Below are positions 1 through 8,789 of a DNA stretch of 64,000 nt, piece after piece. The stretch's first letter is position 1. Every line of letters begins with the position of its first letter. Source of the stretch: Xanthomonas hydrangeae (GTDB taxonomy: Bacteria; Pseudomonadota; Gammaproteobacteria; Xanthomonadales; Xanthomonadaceae). The stretch lies in NCBI GenBank assembly GCA_905142475.1, contig LR990730.1, positions 1,922,001 to 1,986,000 on the forward strand, written 5' to 3'. The translations under genes and the position numbers were made by a program. The notes under the pieces were generated by a model, which saw nothing but the letters and a program-made list of their open reading frames with translations, did not search any database and had not been told where the DNA came from.

Positions 1-890
1 ATGGCCAGCCGCACCTGGCGGTGGGCATTTCCGATGTGCGCGGGCTGGTGGGCACACCACGCCTGCAGGTGGATGGACGCACGCTGGCACTGGAAAGCGG
101 CGCAGGCGCATTGGCCGATCGCTCGGCAGGGATCCACGCCCAACTGAGCCCGCTGGCCGACCCGGTCGCCGGCCGCGTGCGGGACGGCAACGTGGTGGAC
201 ATGCAGTTCGTGCTGGACGGCACGCGCCGGCTTGCCATCGCACCGATCGCCGACAACAACGAGATCGCCTTGCGCTCCAGCTGGCAACACCCGTCCTTCG
301 GCGGCCGCTTCCTGCCGAACGCGCCGAGCATCGGGCCGAAGGGCTTCGATGCCAGCTGGTCGCTGTCGTCGCTGGCCACCGGTGCGCAGACGCAGTTGCA
401 GTCCAGCCAATCGTCGCTGGATACGCTGGAAGTGCGCCTGGTCGATCCGGTGGATGTGTATACCCAGGCCGACCGCGCCAGCAAGTACGGCATCCTGTTC
501 GTAGTGCTGACGTTTGTGGCGTTCGTGTTGTTCGAGCTGATCAAGCGTTTGCCGATTCATCCGCTGCAGTACCTGCTGGTGGGTCTGGCGCTAGCGATCT
601 TCTTGTTGAGCCTTTCCGAGCACATCGCGTTCTGGCAGGCGTATCTGGTGTCGGCCGCTGCGTGTATCGGTTTGCAGTTCTTCTATCTGTCCGGGGTGTT
701 GCGCAGCTGGGCGCGCGCGGCGGGGTTCTCGGTGATGCTCACCGCATTGTATGGAGTGCTCTACAGCCTGCTGGTCTCCGAAGACAACGCGCTGCTGATG
801 GGATCGTTGCTGTTGTTCGGCATCCTGGCCAGCATCATGTGGGTCACCCGCAAGCTCGATTGGTACGAGCTTGGCAACAGCCTGCGCTGA
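1..890 (+). CDS. creD: CreD-like inner membrane protein, 3' part
   Basis: The reading frame is open from the first bases of the window, so the start lies upstream and about 296 codons are visible. The N-terminal visible part is a periplasmic-type domain containing GISDVRGL, typical of CreD (cell envelope integrity / inner membrane protein). The last 130 residues hold about five hydrophobic segments, beginning near YGILFVVLTF and ending near LLLFGILASIMWV, as in the CreD C-terminus. In Enterobacteria creD belongs to the CreBC regulon. Whether a CreBC system lies upstream cannot be seen here. The family call is from recognition of the domain layout; the exact role is unsettled even in the family. 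Confidence 0.8.
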   Translation, partial: GQPHLAVGISDVRGLVGTPRLQVDGRTLALESGAGALADRSAGIHAQLSPLADPVAGRVRDGNVVDMQFVLDGTRRLAIAPIADNNEIALRSSWQHPSFGGRFLPNAPSIGPKGFDASWSLSSLATGAQTQLQSSQSSLDTLEVRLVDPVDVYTQADRASKYGILFVVLTFVAFVLFELIKRLPIHPLQYLLVGLALAIFLLSLSEHIAFWQAYLVSAAACIGLQFFYLSGVLRSWARAAGFSVMLTALYGVLYSLLVSEDNALLMGSLLLFGILASIMWVTRKLDWYELGNSLR

Positions 891-897
891 GGCCGGC

Positions 898-1320
898 ATG
901 CTCGCTCACGCACAGGTACACCGGCGGGCGCAGCGTTTGCTGCCCGCCGGGATCGACACGGTGGCGCTGCTTCCCGCAGCGCCACTGCAACGCTGGGAAT
1001 GTTCGCCGTTGTCGGCGTTGCCGCTCGGCCGTGAGGGGCGCGGCGGCGTGATCGGCCTGCGCCTGCATGCAGCCACTGCACAGGCGCTGCGCACGGGCGG
1101 AGCCGGTTTTTTGCAGGCGGCGCAGCAGCACAAAGCGCCGCCCGGCACGGCGCCGACGCACAGCTACGGGCCATGGCAGCGGTTGAACAACGGCAGCTAT
1201 TGGACTCGCAGTACCGATGCACTGCTCGGGGTGCTGCTGGCCGCCGAAGAAGCGGCGGTGTGGCTGCTATGGCAGCACCCCGAAGCGGCGGCTCCGGGCA
1301 ACGGCCGTTGGCTGCGGTGA
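898..1320 (+). CDS. Hypothetical protein, 140 aa
   Basis: I do not recognise this protein. It starts 7 bases after the creD stop, so it is probably cotranscribed with it. It has no clear signal peptide or membrane segment. The C-terminal half contains SYGPWQRLNNGSYWTRSTDA, followed by a hydrophobic Ala/Leu-rich helix (LLGVLLAAEEAAVWLLW). An upstream in-frame TTG at 871 would overlap creD; the ATG at 898 is preferred. The tight spacing after creD and the sustained GC-rich frame support a real gene. Confidence 0.55.
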   Translation: MLAHAQVHRRAQRLLPAGIDTVALLPAAPLQRWECSPLSALPLGREGRGGVIGLRLHAATAQALRTGGAGFLQAAQQHKAPPGTAPTHSYGPWQRLNNGSYWTRSTDALLGVLLAAEEAAVWLLWQHPEAAAPGNGRWLR

Positions 1321-1363
1321 GGCGCGATGTGGCAGGCGGGTCAGGCTCGCTTACCATGCAGGC

Positions 1364-1966
1364 ATGACTGGTTCCTCCCTGATCGTCGAAACGGTGCGCG
1401 GCACGGACGTGTTGCCGCATCTGGCTGCGGTGGCGCAGCTGCGCATCGCGGTGTTCCGCGCATGGCCGTATCTGTACGAGGGCGATGCCGATTACGAACG
1501 CGGTTATCTGGCTGCCTACGCGGCCTCGCCAGACAGCGTGTTCGTGCTGGCACGCGATGGCGATGCGGTGATCGGCGCCTCTACCGGTTTGCCGCTGCTC
1601 GACGACAGCGAGGCTTTTCACGTGCCGTTTCGCGCGGCCGGCATCGACCCGGCCAGCGTGTTCTATTTCGGCGAATCGGTGTTGCTGCCGGCGTATCGCG
1701 GGCAGGGGATCGGTCACGCCTTTTTCGACCGGCGCGAAGCGCATGCACGGGCGTTGAATCGCTTCGCATTGAGTGCGTTTTGCTCGGTGGAGCGCGCACT
1801 CGACGATCCGCGCAAGCCGGCCGACTACCGACCCAATGATGTGTTCTGGCGCAAGCGTGGCTATGTACCGCAACCGGGCATGCGCGTGCAGCTCGCGTGG
1901 GCGGAGTTGCAACACGGCGAGATCGACCACAGTTTGAGCGTATGGACGCGGGGGTTGTCGTCTTAA
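1364..1966 (+). CDS. GNAT family N-acetyltransferase
   Basis: A 200-residue protein with the acetyl-CoA binding motif of GNAT enzymes, PAYRGQGIGHAFFDRRE (R/QxxGxG/A pattern), near residue 110, preceded by the beta strand FYFGESVLL. Such enzymes move an acetyl group from acetyl-CoA to an amine; the substrate cannot be told from sequence. The ATG at 1364 fits the domain start (MTGSSLIVETVRG). The frame stays open well upstream, but that part overlaps the previous gene and has shadow-frame composition. It is followed after 59 bases by a nitrilase-fold hydrolase on the same strand. Confidence 0.8.
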   Translation: MTGSSLIVETVRGTDVLPHLAAVAQLRIAVFRAWPYLYEGDADYERGYLAAYAASPDSVFVLARDGDAVIGASTGLPLLDDSEAFHVPFRAAGIDPASVFYFGESVLLPAYRGQGIGHAFFDRREAHARALNRFALSAFCSVERALDDPRKPADYRPNDVFWRKRGYVPQPGMRVQLAWAELQHGEIDHSLSVWTRGLSS

Positions 1967-2025
1967 TTGCTGACGACCCTGTCGCCGCGTCGTCATTCTT
2001 CGATCGATCAGAACAAGGCCACCAG

Positions 2026-2913
2026 ATGAAAATCGCCGTCGCCAAACACCCGATCGGCAAACCCGCCGATTTCGCTGCCTTCGCTGCGCGTCAATCCGCG
2101 TTGGTGAGTGAAGCCGCCGCTGCCGGCGCACGTGTGCTGGTACTGCCGGAGTATCTGGCGCTGGAGTTGGGCGCAACCTTCGGCACGCATATTTCTGCCG
2201 GTTTGCCGGAGTCGCTGGCGGCGATCCAGGCGCTGCGTGCGCCGTGGCTGGCGCTGTTTGCCGGATTGGCGCGGCAGCATCAGGTACATTTGATTGCCGG
2301 CAGTTTTCTGCTGGATCTGGGCCAGGGCCGCTACCGCAATCGCAGCGACTGGTTTACGCCCGAGGGCCGGCACGGCTGGCAGGACAAATTGCAGCTCACC
2401 GGCTTCGAAAAGGCCACCGGGCTGATCGATCCCGGCGATGCGCTGAGGGTGTTCGAGCTGGATGGCGTGCGCGCGGCGATTGCGATCTGCTACGACAGCG
2501 AGTTCCCGCTGCCGGTGCGTGCGCAATACGAAGCCGGCGCACGGCTGTTGATCGTGCCCAGCTGCACCGACACCGCCGCCGGGGCGATGCGGGTGCGCGT
2601 CGGCTGCCTGGCGCGCGCGCTGGAGAATCGTGTGTTCGTGGCGCAATCGGTCACCGCCGGCGAGGCGCTATGGAGCCCGGCACTGGACGTCAATACCGGC
2701 GAAGCGGCGGTGTTCGCACCGATGGATGTCGGCTTCCCGGCCGATGGCGTGCTGGCGCAGACGCAGGGAAATACCGTGTGGGCGTATGCGGAGTTGGACT
2801 TCGCCGCCTTCGAGGCCAGCCGCGCGCAGGCGCAGGTCGCCAACGACCGCGATTGGCATGGGCAGTTGGGCGCTTACCTCGCGCGCGCCACGCTGGCCAG
2901 CTTCGACGGATAG
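2026..2913 (+). CDS. Carbon-nitrogen hydrolase (nitrilase superfamily)
   Basis: A 295-residue cytosolic hydrolase of the nitrilase/omega-amidase fold. The Glu-Lys-Cys triad is visible: Glu in LPEYLALELG, Lys in WQDKLQLTGFE, and the nucleophilic Cys in AIAICYDSEFP. These enzymes hydrolyse non-peptide C-N bonds of amides, nitriles or carbamoyl groups. The start at 2026 (MKIAVAKHP) matches the first beta strand of the fold. The neighbouring GNAT gene is 59 bases upstream on the same strand and the two may form an operon. The substrate is unknown. Confidence 0.85.
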   Translation: MKIAVAKHPIGKPADFAAFAARQSALVSEAAAAGARVLVLPEYLALELGATFGTHISAGLPESLAAIQALRAPWLALFAGLARQHQVHLIAGSFLLDLGQGRYRNRSDWFTPEGRHGWQDKLQLTGFEKATGLIDPGDALRVFELDGVRAAIAICYDSEFPLPVRAQYEAGARLLIVPSCTDTAAGAMRVRVGCLARALENRVFVAQSVTAGEALWSPALDVNTGEAAVFAPMDVGFPADGVLAQTQGNTVWAYAELDFAAFEASRAQAQVANDRDWHGQLGAYLARATLASFDG

Positions 2914-3076
2914 CGCGACCATCAACGGACGATGCGCATCGCCGGGCGCGCGCAGTCGGTACTCGCGACGGCAGCTGTCACCTGTACGCTCCAATGTTCC
3001 GCGCGCGCCCCAACGCGGGCAGCGCTCCGGTATTTCAGCCACGTTCCTTCCTTGCATCGCCACCCACCAGGTTCCC

Positions 3077-4168
3077 ATGGCCACGAAAACCCTGATTCCG
3101 CACAGCGTCCGTCTCGAATTCGCGCCCGGTGCGCTGGTGCACAGCAATCTGTCCGGCGCGGCCTTTACCGACGACTGGCTGTGGGTGGCCGGCGACGAGG
3201 CCTGCGCGGTGGATCGTCTGCGCAAGCTCGACCCCGTGCAGTGCGAGACGCTGCGCTTCGGTCAAGGCCAGAGCTTTGCGCTGGCCGAGCTGCTGGATCT
3301 GCCGGGCGAGGCGGCCGAGGAGGCGGATCTGGAAGGCATGGCGCTGTCGGATGGATTTCTGTGGGTGATCGGCTCGCATGGGCTCAAGCGCAAGAACGCC
3401 AAGCGCAGCCGCGACGATGCCGACAACGCCAAGCGCCTGACCAAGCTCAAACTCGATGCCAACCGTCGCCTGCTGGCCTGTCTGCCGATCGAACGCGATG
3501 CCGACGGCACGCCACGGTTGGTGCGCGAAGCCGCCGACGGCCGCCGCGCGCTGCGGCTCAAGGGCGATGCCAAGCACAACCAGCTCACCGACCTGCTGGC
3601 CGACGACCCGCATTTCGGCCCGTTTCTGAAAATCCCCGGCAAGGACAACGGCTTCGATATCGAAGGCATCGTGGTGGACGGCCAGCGCTTGTTGCTGGGC
3701 CTGCGTGGGCCGGTGTTGCGCGGCTGGTCGGCAATGCTGGAGATCCGGGTCGAGGCGCATGGCGACCATCTGCGCCTGGCGCCGCTGGACGAAGACGGCA
3801 CGCTGCTGCGCAAGCACTTCCTGCAACTGGGCGGGCTGGGCATCCGCGACCTGCATTATTCCGGCGACGATCTGTACCTGTTGGCCGGGCCGACCATGGT
3901 GCTGAACGGCGAAATTCGCCTGTTCAAATGGCCGGACGCGCGCACCGTGCTGGCCGCCAACCAGGCGCCGGTGCGTTTTCAGCACGACCTGCTGGAATCG
4001 GCGGTGCTGCCGCATGGCACCGACAGCGATCGCGCCGAAGCGATCTGCAATCTGCCAAAACATCTCGCCGGCAACGCGCCCACGTGGCTGGTGCTGTACG
4101 ACGCACCGGGCCCGGCGCGCAACGGTGGCGATTGCGTGGTCTACGGCGACCTGCTGCGCAACCGCTGA
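3077..4168 (+). CDS. DUF3616 domain protein
   Basis: A 363-residue protein of the DUF3616 type. It looks like a beta-propeller, with repeated short strands such as [39 protein letters not shown] and [11 protein letters not shown]. It has no signal peptide and is probably cytoplasmic. No catalytic residues can be assigned. The ATG at 3077 begins [15 protein letters not shown] just before the first propeller strand. The gene lies 67 bases upstream of gltX on the same strand, without a visible terminator between them. Function unknown. Confidence 0.75.
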   Translation: MATKTLIPHSVRLEFAPGALVHSNLSGAAFTDDWLWVAGDEACAVDRLRKLDPVQCETLRFGQGQSFALAELLDLPGEAAEEADLEGMALSDGFLWVIGSHGLKRKNAKRSRDDADNAKRLTKLKLDANRRLLACLPIERDADGTPRLVREAADGRRALRLKGDAKHNQLTDLLADDPHFGPFLKIPGKDNGFDIEGIVVDGQRLLLGLRGPVLRGWSAMLEIRVEAHGDHLRLAPLDEDGTLLRKHFLQLGGLGIRDLHYSGDDLYLLAGPTMVLNGEIRLFKWPDARTVLAANQAPVRFQHDLLESAVLPHGTDSDRAEAICNLPKHLAGNAPTWLVLYDAPGPARNGGDCVVYGDLLRNR

Positions 4169-4235
4169 GCCGCAAGCGGGCAGGCCTGCGCTGCGCAAGG
4201 TAAAATCGGCCGACACCCGTTTCGCCGAGCGCTCC

Positions 4236-5639
4236 ATGACCTGCCGCACCCGTTTTGCCCCCAGCCCCACCGGTTACCTGCACATCGGCGGCGCCCGCAC
4301 CGCCCTGTATTGCTGGCTGGAGGCACGCCACCGCGGCGGGCAGTTCGTGCTGCGCATCGAAGACACCGACCGTGAGCGCAGCACCCAGGAGGCGATCGAC
4401 GCCATCCTGGAGGCGATGGAATGGCTGGGCCTGGGTTACGACGAAGGCCCGATCTACCAGACCCAGCGCGTGGCCCGCTATCAAGAGGTCGCCGAGCAGC
4501 TGCTGGCGCAGGGCAAGGCCTATTACGCCTACGAAACCCGCGCCGAGCTCGACGCCATGCGCGAAGCCGCGATGGCCAGGCAGGAAAAACCGCGCTACAA
4601 CGGCGCCGCCCGCGAGCAGAACCTGCCGTACCGCGACGACCCCAACCGGGTGATCCGCTTCAAGAATCCGCAAGCCGGCACGGTGGTGTTCGACGACCTG
4701 ATCAAGGGCCGCATCGAGATCGCCAACAGCGAGCTCGACGACATGGTGATCTTCCGCCCGGACGGCTTCCCCACCTACAACTTCGCGGTGGTGGTGGACG
4801 ACTGGGACATGGGCATCACCGAGGTGATCCGCGGCGACGACCACATCAACAACACCCCGCGCCAGATCAACATCTACGAAGCGCTGGGCGCGCCGGTGCC
4901 GAAATTCGCGCACATGCCGATGATCCTGGACGAGCAGGGCGCCAAGCTGTCCAAGCGCACCGGCGCGGCCGACGTGATGCATTACAGGGACGCCGGCTAT
5001 CTGCCGCATGCGTTGATCAATTATCTGGCGCGTCTGGGCTGGTCGCACGGCGACCAGGAGTTGTTCACCCAGCAGGAATTGCTCGACCTGTTCGACGTCA
5101 AGGACGTCAACTCCAAGGCTGCGCGGCTGGACATGGCCAAGCTGGGCTGGGTCAATCAGCACTACCTCAAGACCGACGACCCGGCCAGCATCGCCCCGCA
5201 GCTGGAATATCAGCTGGCCAAGCTCGGCGTCGATGTCGCCGCCGGCCCGGCCGCCGCCGATGTGGTGGTGGCGCTGCGCGAGCGCGTGCAGACCTTGAAG
5301 GACATGGCCGAAAAAGCCGTGGTCTGGTACCAGCCGCTGGAAATCTATGACGAAGCCGCGGTGATCAAGCACCTCAAGCTCGGTGCCGAAGTGCCGCTGG
5401 GCAAGGCACGCGAACTGCTGGCGGCGCAGAGCGAATGGAGCGTGGAGAGCGTGTCGGCCGCGCTGCACGATGCGGCCGCTGCGCTGGAACTGGGCATGGG
5501 CAAGGTCGCCCAGCCGCTGCGCGTGGCCATCACCGGCACCCAGGTCAGCCCGGACATTTCGCAGACGGTGTACCTGGCCGGACGCGAGGGCGCCTTGAAA
5601 CGCATCGATGCGGCACTCATCAAGATAGGAGCGGGCTGA
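4236..5639 (+). CDS. gltX: Glutamate--tRNA ligase
   Basis: A class I aminoacyl-tRNA synthetase of 467 residues, the usual length. It charges tRNA-Glu with glutamate. The HIGH-type signature is [11 protein letters not shown] near residues 10-20 and the KMSKS-type loop is [13 protein letters not shown] near residue 240. The characteristic [28 protein letters not shown] segment lies between them (given here as its key residues FPTYNFA and [10 protein letters not shown]). The C-terminal anticodon-binding helical domain follows. The ATG at 4236 ([13 protein letters not shown]) is the family start. A Zur regulator gene follows after 15 bases. Confidence 0.97.
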   Translation: MTCRTRFAPSPTGYLHIGGARTALYCWLEARHRGGQFVLRIEDTDRERSTQEAIDAILEAMEWLGLGYDEGPIYQTQRVARYQEVAEQLLAQGKAYYAYETRAELDAMREAAMARQEKPRYNGAAREQNLPYRDDPNRVIRFKNPQAGTVVFDDLIKGRIEIANSELDDMVIFRPDGFPTYNFAVVVDDWDMGITEVIRGDDHINNTPRQINIYEALGAPVPKFAHMPMILDEQGAKLSKRTGAADVMHYRDAGYLPHALINYLARLGWSHGDQELFTQQELLDLFDVKDVNSKAARLDMAKLGWVNQHYLKTDDPASIAPQLEYQLAKLGVDVAAGPAAADVVVALRERVQTLKDMAEKAVVWYQPLEIYDEAAVIKHLKLGAEVPLGKARELLAAQSEWSVESVSAALHDAAAALELGMGKVAQPLRVAITGTQVSPDISQTVYLAGREGALKRIDAALIKIGAG

Positions 5640-5654
5640 CCGCCGGAGCCTGTG

Positions 5655-6149
5655 ATGAACACCAACGAACACGCCTGCACTGCACCGCATCACCATGTCG
5701 ACGACGCCAACGGCTTCGTGCGCGCGGTGGAGCGTGCGTGCAGCGAGCGCGGCCTGCGGCTGACGCCGATCCGCGCCAATGTGCTGCGCCTGATTGCCGA
5801 TGCCGGCAAGCCGGTCAAGGCCTACGAGCTGCTGGACTGGGTGCGCGAAGGCAAGGGCGTCGGCGCCGACGCGCCGCCCACGGTGTATCGCGCGCTGGAT
5901 TTCCTGATGGCCAATGGCTTCGTGCACAAGCTCGAATCGGTCAATGCCTTCGTCGCCTGCCACCACCCCAACAGCGCCCAGCACTCGGTGCCGTTTCTGA
6001 TCTGCGACCGCTGCCATAGCGCGGTGGAGCTGGAAGACCGCGACGTGGTCTCGCAACTGGAAGCCCGCGCCAAGGCACTGGGTTTCCAGCCGCAGGCGCA
6101 GACGCTGGAAGTGCATGGCTTGTGCGCCAAGTGCGCGGTGGCCGAGTAA
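5655..6149 (+). CDS. zur: Fur-family zinc uptake regulator (Zur)
   Basis: A 164-residue Fur-family repressor that, when zinc is bound, silences zinc uptake genes. The winged helix is RLTPIRANVLRLIADAGKPV to PPTVYRALDFLMANGFVHKL. Two Cys pairs of the structural zinc site are visible (CDRCHSAVEL and CAKC near the C-terminus), with the regulatory His/Glu region around NAFVACHHPNSAQHS. The His-rich N-terminus and the absence of Fur-type C-terminal signatures favour Zur. ATG 5655 has GGAG six bases upstream; the adjacent GTG at 5652 is less likely. Candidate operators lie at 36525-36540 and 36637-36653. Confidence 0.85.
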   Translation: MNTNEHACTAPHHHVDDANGFVRAVERACSERGLRLTPIRANVLRLIADAGKPVKAYELLDWVREGKGVGADAPPTVYRALDFLMANGFVHKLESVNAFVACHHPNSAQHSVPFLICDRCHSAVELEDRDVVSQLEARAKALGFQPQAQTLEVHGLCAKCAVAE

Positions 6150-6180
6150 GGATCGCCAGGCAAGCGCAGGGCGGTTCACT

Positions 6181-6629
6181 TGGAGCGGCTGACAAAACCT
6201 AGCGAGCTAGCGCCTGTCAGTGAGTGCACTGGTTTTGTCGGCGGTATATTGGTGGATGCAGTCAGAGGTCCAGAACGCTGCGTGGGTCGAGCGCGCGGTG
6301 CCCTCACCGCTCGCGGGACACGCCGCAAGTACGTCCATGTAGGCTCGGTGGCGGCATCCATGCCGCCACACGGTCCCGCAATCGGTGAGGACACCGCACC
6401 AGAAAGTTTGCCGGCTGTTTTATTGAAAGCCATGCGCACCGATCAACTCGACAGGTCCTTGCCCGCCCACCGTCGCGGGACCTTACGCGGCATGGATGCC
6501 GCGTAAGAGCCTACATGGACGTACTTGCGGCGTGTCCCGCGACGGTGGGCGGGCAAGGGCCCTGCAGCCAGGCCGCAGATCAGCCGGCCTGCAGTAGGCT
6601 GACGTGAAGTAGTTTTGTTAGCCGCTCTT
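6181..6629 (+). repeat. MITE-like element enclosing two palindromic repeat units (copy 1)
   Basis: The segment is bounded by GAGCGGCTGACAAAAC (from 6183) and its near-perfect inverse GTTTTGTTAGCCGCTC (6612-6627), matching at 15 of 16 positions. Inside are two nested palindromes. Unit A is 6295-6397: arms around CTCACCGCTCGCGGGAC and its inverse, an inner hairpin GTGGCGGCAT/ATGCCGCCAC, and an unpaired spacer 6320-6345. Unit B is 6458-6557: 24-bp perfect outer arms 6458-6481/6534-6557, inner hairpin 6482-6507, spacer 6508-6533. A and B are inverted relative to each other. No target duplication is obvious and no protein is encoded. The bases 6630-6796 to the next gene show nothing recognisable. 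Confidence 0.8.
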
Positions 6630-6796
6630 AGTTGCCGGCAGTGCGCAGACGCAGCAATCCGCTGCAGACAAATGCGCTGTTGTTGTCACACCAACAAGGC
6701 CTCGAACATCACGCGCGTGCACGAATGCTGTGCAGCCGCAGAAGCCAGAGCCTTAGCGACTCATCACTTACCCAACGTATCGAACACCGCCGATCA

Positions 6797-7417
6797 TCAC
6801 GCCGCGGCGGTGTTCCTGCATCCATAGCCCGCCAGAAACAGCTCCACTGCGCGCTGCGTCGCATCGCGGAGATACTCCGGTGAGGGATCCTTGAGTGCGC
6901 CGAACAGGCAGGGCATCAGGGTTTGCGCTTCCAGCAGCGCGCCCAGTTGCTTGGCGGCCAGGGTCGCGTCGCCGCGCCGCATCAGGCCCAGGTCCATCTG
7001 CTGCTGCAGATACTCGGCCATGCGCTGCATGCCTTCTTCGGGGCCGGCATTGAAAAACAGCGCGCCGACCTCCGAGCGTCCTGACACCCCGATGATGGTC
7101 TGCCAGATTGTGATCGAGCTGGGTGCGCAGAGGAAGCCAAGGAGATCTTCGCCGAAGCGCTGCAGCGTCTGGGCGACAGGGCCGCTGCTGCGCGTCAGCG
7201 CATCCAGCATCGGGTCGATGTAGCTGTCGGACGTGTCCTGGGCGAAGGCGATAAAGAGCTCTTCCTTGGACGGGAAGTAGCCGTACAGCGTGCGCTTGGA
7301 ACCGCCCACGCGGGCGGCGATCTGCGACATCGAGGCGCCTTCGAAGCCCAGCTCGAGGAAGACCTCGCTGGCCGCCTGCACGATGGCATCGCGTTTTTCT
7401 TCGGTTCTGACCCGCAT
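6797..7417 (-). CDS. TetR family regulator, divergent from RND efflux operon
   Basis: A 206-residue TetR-type repressor. The N-terminal helix-turn-helix is residues 5-55, with MSQIAARVGGSKRTLYGYFP as the recognition region. The rest is a helical ligand-binding domain of normal length. It is read away from the efflux operon that starts at 7526, the standard arrangement for a local repressor of drug efflux (compare smeT-smeDEF, ttgR-ttgABC, acrR-acrAB). The ATG at 7417 follows an in-frame TTG at 7420. An imperfect palindrome at 7499-7512 in the shared intergenic region is a candidate operator. The inducing ligand is unknown. Confidence 0.85.
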   Translation of the reverse strand: MRVRTEEKRDAIVQAASEVFLELGFEGASMSQIAARVGGSKRTLYGYFPSKEELFIAFAQDTSDSYIDPMLDALTRSSGPVAQTLQRFGEDLLGFLCAPSSITIWQTIIGVSGRSEVGALFFNAGPEEGMQRMAEYLQQQMDLGLMRRGDATLAAKQLGALLEAQTLMPCLFGALKDPSPEYLRDATQRAVELFLAGYGCRNTAAA

Positions 7418-7466
7418 CAACTCACTCCACTTTTGAACTTTAAGTATACCGACTGGGCAGAAATGC

Positions 7467-7495
7467 TTGACTGCTACGGATGAGCTTATTAGGAT
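7467..7495 (+). promoter_or_regulatory. Sigma-70-like promoter of the RND efflux operon
   Basis: TTGACT at 7467-7472 and TAGGAT at 7490-7495 are separated by 17 bases, matching the sigma-70 consensus well. A start of transcription near 7502 would sit inside the palindrome at 7499-7512 and about 24 bases upstream of the adaptor ATG at 7526. Confidence 0.6.
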
Positions 7496-7498
7496 ACC

Positions 7499-7512
7499 AA
7501 ACCGTACCGTTT
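7499..7512 (+). promoter_or_regulatory. Candidate TetR operator
   Basis: AAACCGTACCGTTT is a 14-bp imperfect palindrome (12 of 14 positions symmetric) just downstream of the putative -10 box, where a bound repressor would block transcription of the efflux operon. Assignment to the divergent TetR protein is inferred from position only. Confidence 0.4.
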
Positions 7513-7525
7513 AGATTTATTCCTC

Positions 7526-8773
7526 ATGCGTTCCGTCGGAGACCTTCTCGTGCGTCCTCATGCTTCGTTTCGCCTGCCTGTGCTTGCCGCTGCCGTTGCC
7601 GCCACCGTTCTGCTGAGTGCCTGCGGCAGCCCGCCGGGAGGTCCGCCGGCGGCTGAGGGCATGCCCGAGATGGGCGTGCTGACCGTCAGACCGCAGCCGG
7701 TGACGCTCACCACCGAGCTGCCGGGACGCACCGTTCCTTACCTGATCGCCGAAGTTCGCCCGCAAGTGGGCGGAATCGTGCAGACGCGCCAGTTCACCGA
7801 GGGCGGCGACGTCAAGGCCGGGCAGACGCTGTACCAGATCGACCCGGCGACCTATCGCGCCAGTTACGCCAGCGCCCAGGCCACCCTGGCCAAGGCGCAG
7901 GCCAATCTGCGCACCGCCAAACTCAAGGCCGAGCGCTATACCGAACTGGTGCAGATCAAGGCGATCAGCCAGCAGGAGGGCGACGACACCGATGCTGCGC
8001 TGGGCCAGGCCGAGGCCGATGTGGCCGCTGGCAAGGCCAGCGTGGAGACTGCCCGCATCAACCTGGCGTTCGCGCGCATGGATGCACCCATCTCCGGTCG
8101 CATCGGCCGCTCCAGTGTGACCCCCGGTGCATTGGTGACCGCCAACCAGGCCACCGCGCTGACCACCATCCAGCAGCTGGACCCGATCTATATCGACGTC
8201 ACCCAGCCCAGCGCGGCGTTATTGCGGCTCAGGCAGGCGATGGCGCGCGGCGATCTGGAAAAGGCCGGCGACGACGCGGCCAAGGTGTCGCTGCTGCTGG
8301 AAGACGGCAGCACCTATCCGCTGCAGGGCCAGCTGGCGTTCTCCGATGTCACCGTCGACCAGAACACCGGCTCGATCACCTTGCGCGCGGTGTTCCCGAA
8401 CCCGAATGCGGAGTTGCTGCCGGGCATGTACGTGCGCGCGGTGCTGCAGGAGGGCATCAAGGAGCAGGGCGTGCTGGTGCCGCAGCAGGCGGTCTCGCGC
8501 AATGGCGCCGGCAAGCCGACCGCGTTCGTCGTCGGTGCCGACCGCAAGCTGCAGCTGCGCGTGCTGGAAACCGACCGTGAGGTCGGCGACCAGTGGCTGG
8601 TGCGCAGCGGCCTGAAGCCCGGCGAACAAGTGGTGGTCGAAGGCGTCTCGCGCGCCCGCGATGGCATCGAGGTCAAGACCGTGCCGTGGCAGCCCAAGGG
8701 CAAGCCCGCGACTGCTGGTGGTAATGCAGCCGGCACCGCTTCCGCCCCGACCGCACCGCGTGCGGCCAACTGA
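7526..8773 (+). CDS. RND efflux periplasmic adaptor (membrane fusion protein)
   Basis: A 415-residue lipoprotein of the AcrA/MexA/SmeD type, which links the inner-membrane pump to the outer-membrane channel. The N-terminus is a signal with lipobox LLSACG. Then come the lipoyl half-motif [20 protein letters not shown], a coiled-coil hairpin (roughly residues 105-180), the second lipoyl half [19 protein letters not shown], and the beta-barrel and membrane-proximal domains. The ATG at 7526 gives a long n-region; a GTG at 7550 is an alternative. It is first in a three-gene operon with the pump 16 bases downstream. Confidence 0.92.
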   Translation: MRSVGDLLVRPHASFRLPVLAAAVAATVLLSACGSPPGGPPAAEGMPEMGVLTVRPQPVTLTTELPGRTVPYLIAEVRPQVGGIVQTRQFTEGGDVKAGQTLYQIDPATYRASYASAQATLAKAQANLRTAKLKAERYTELVQIKAISQQEGDDTDAALGQAEADVAAGKASVETARINLAFARMDAPISGRIGRSSVTPGALVTANQATALTTIQQLDPIYIDVTQPSAALLRLRQAMARGDLEKAGDDAAKVSLLLEDGSTYPLQGQLAFSDVTVDQNTGSITLRAVFPNPNAELLPGMYVRAVLQEGIKEQGVLVPQQAVSRNGAGKPTAFVVGADRKLQLRVLETDREVGDQWLVRSGLKPGEQVVVEGVSRARDGIEVKTVPWQPKGKPATAGGNAAGTASAPTAPRAAN

Positions 8774-8789
8774 GGCGGGATCACACGTC

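Noticed and set aside
3924-6179. Long minus-strand frame of about 750 codons opposite gltX and zur
   Set aside because: It is antisense to two well-supported genes, with Arg/Gln/His-rich translation and no domain.
6180-6506. Small open frames inside the palindromic repeats (also at 15399-15743 and 18967-19410)
   Set aside because: The frames follow the repeat sequence and appear in several phases. The DNA is structured and repetitive, so no protein is claimed.
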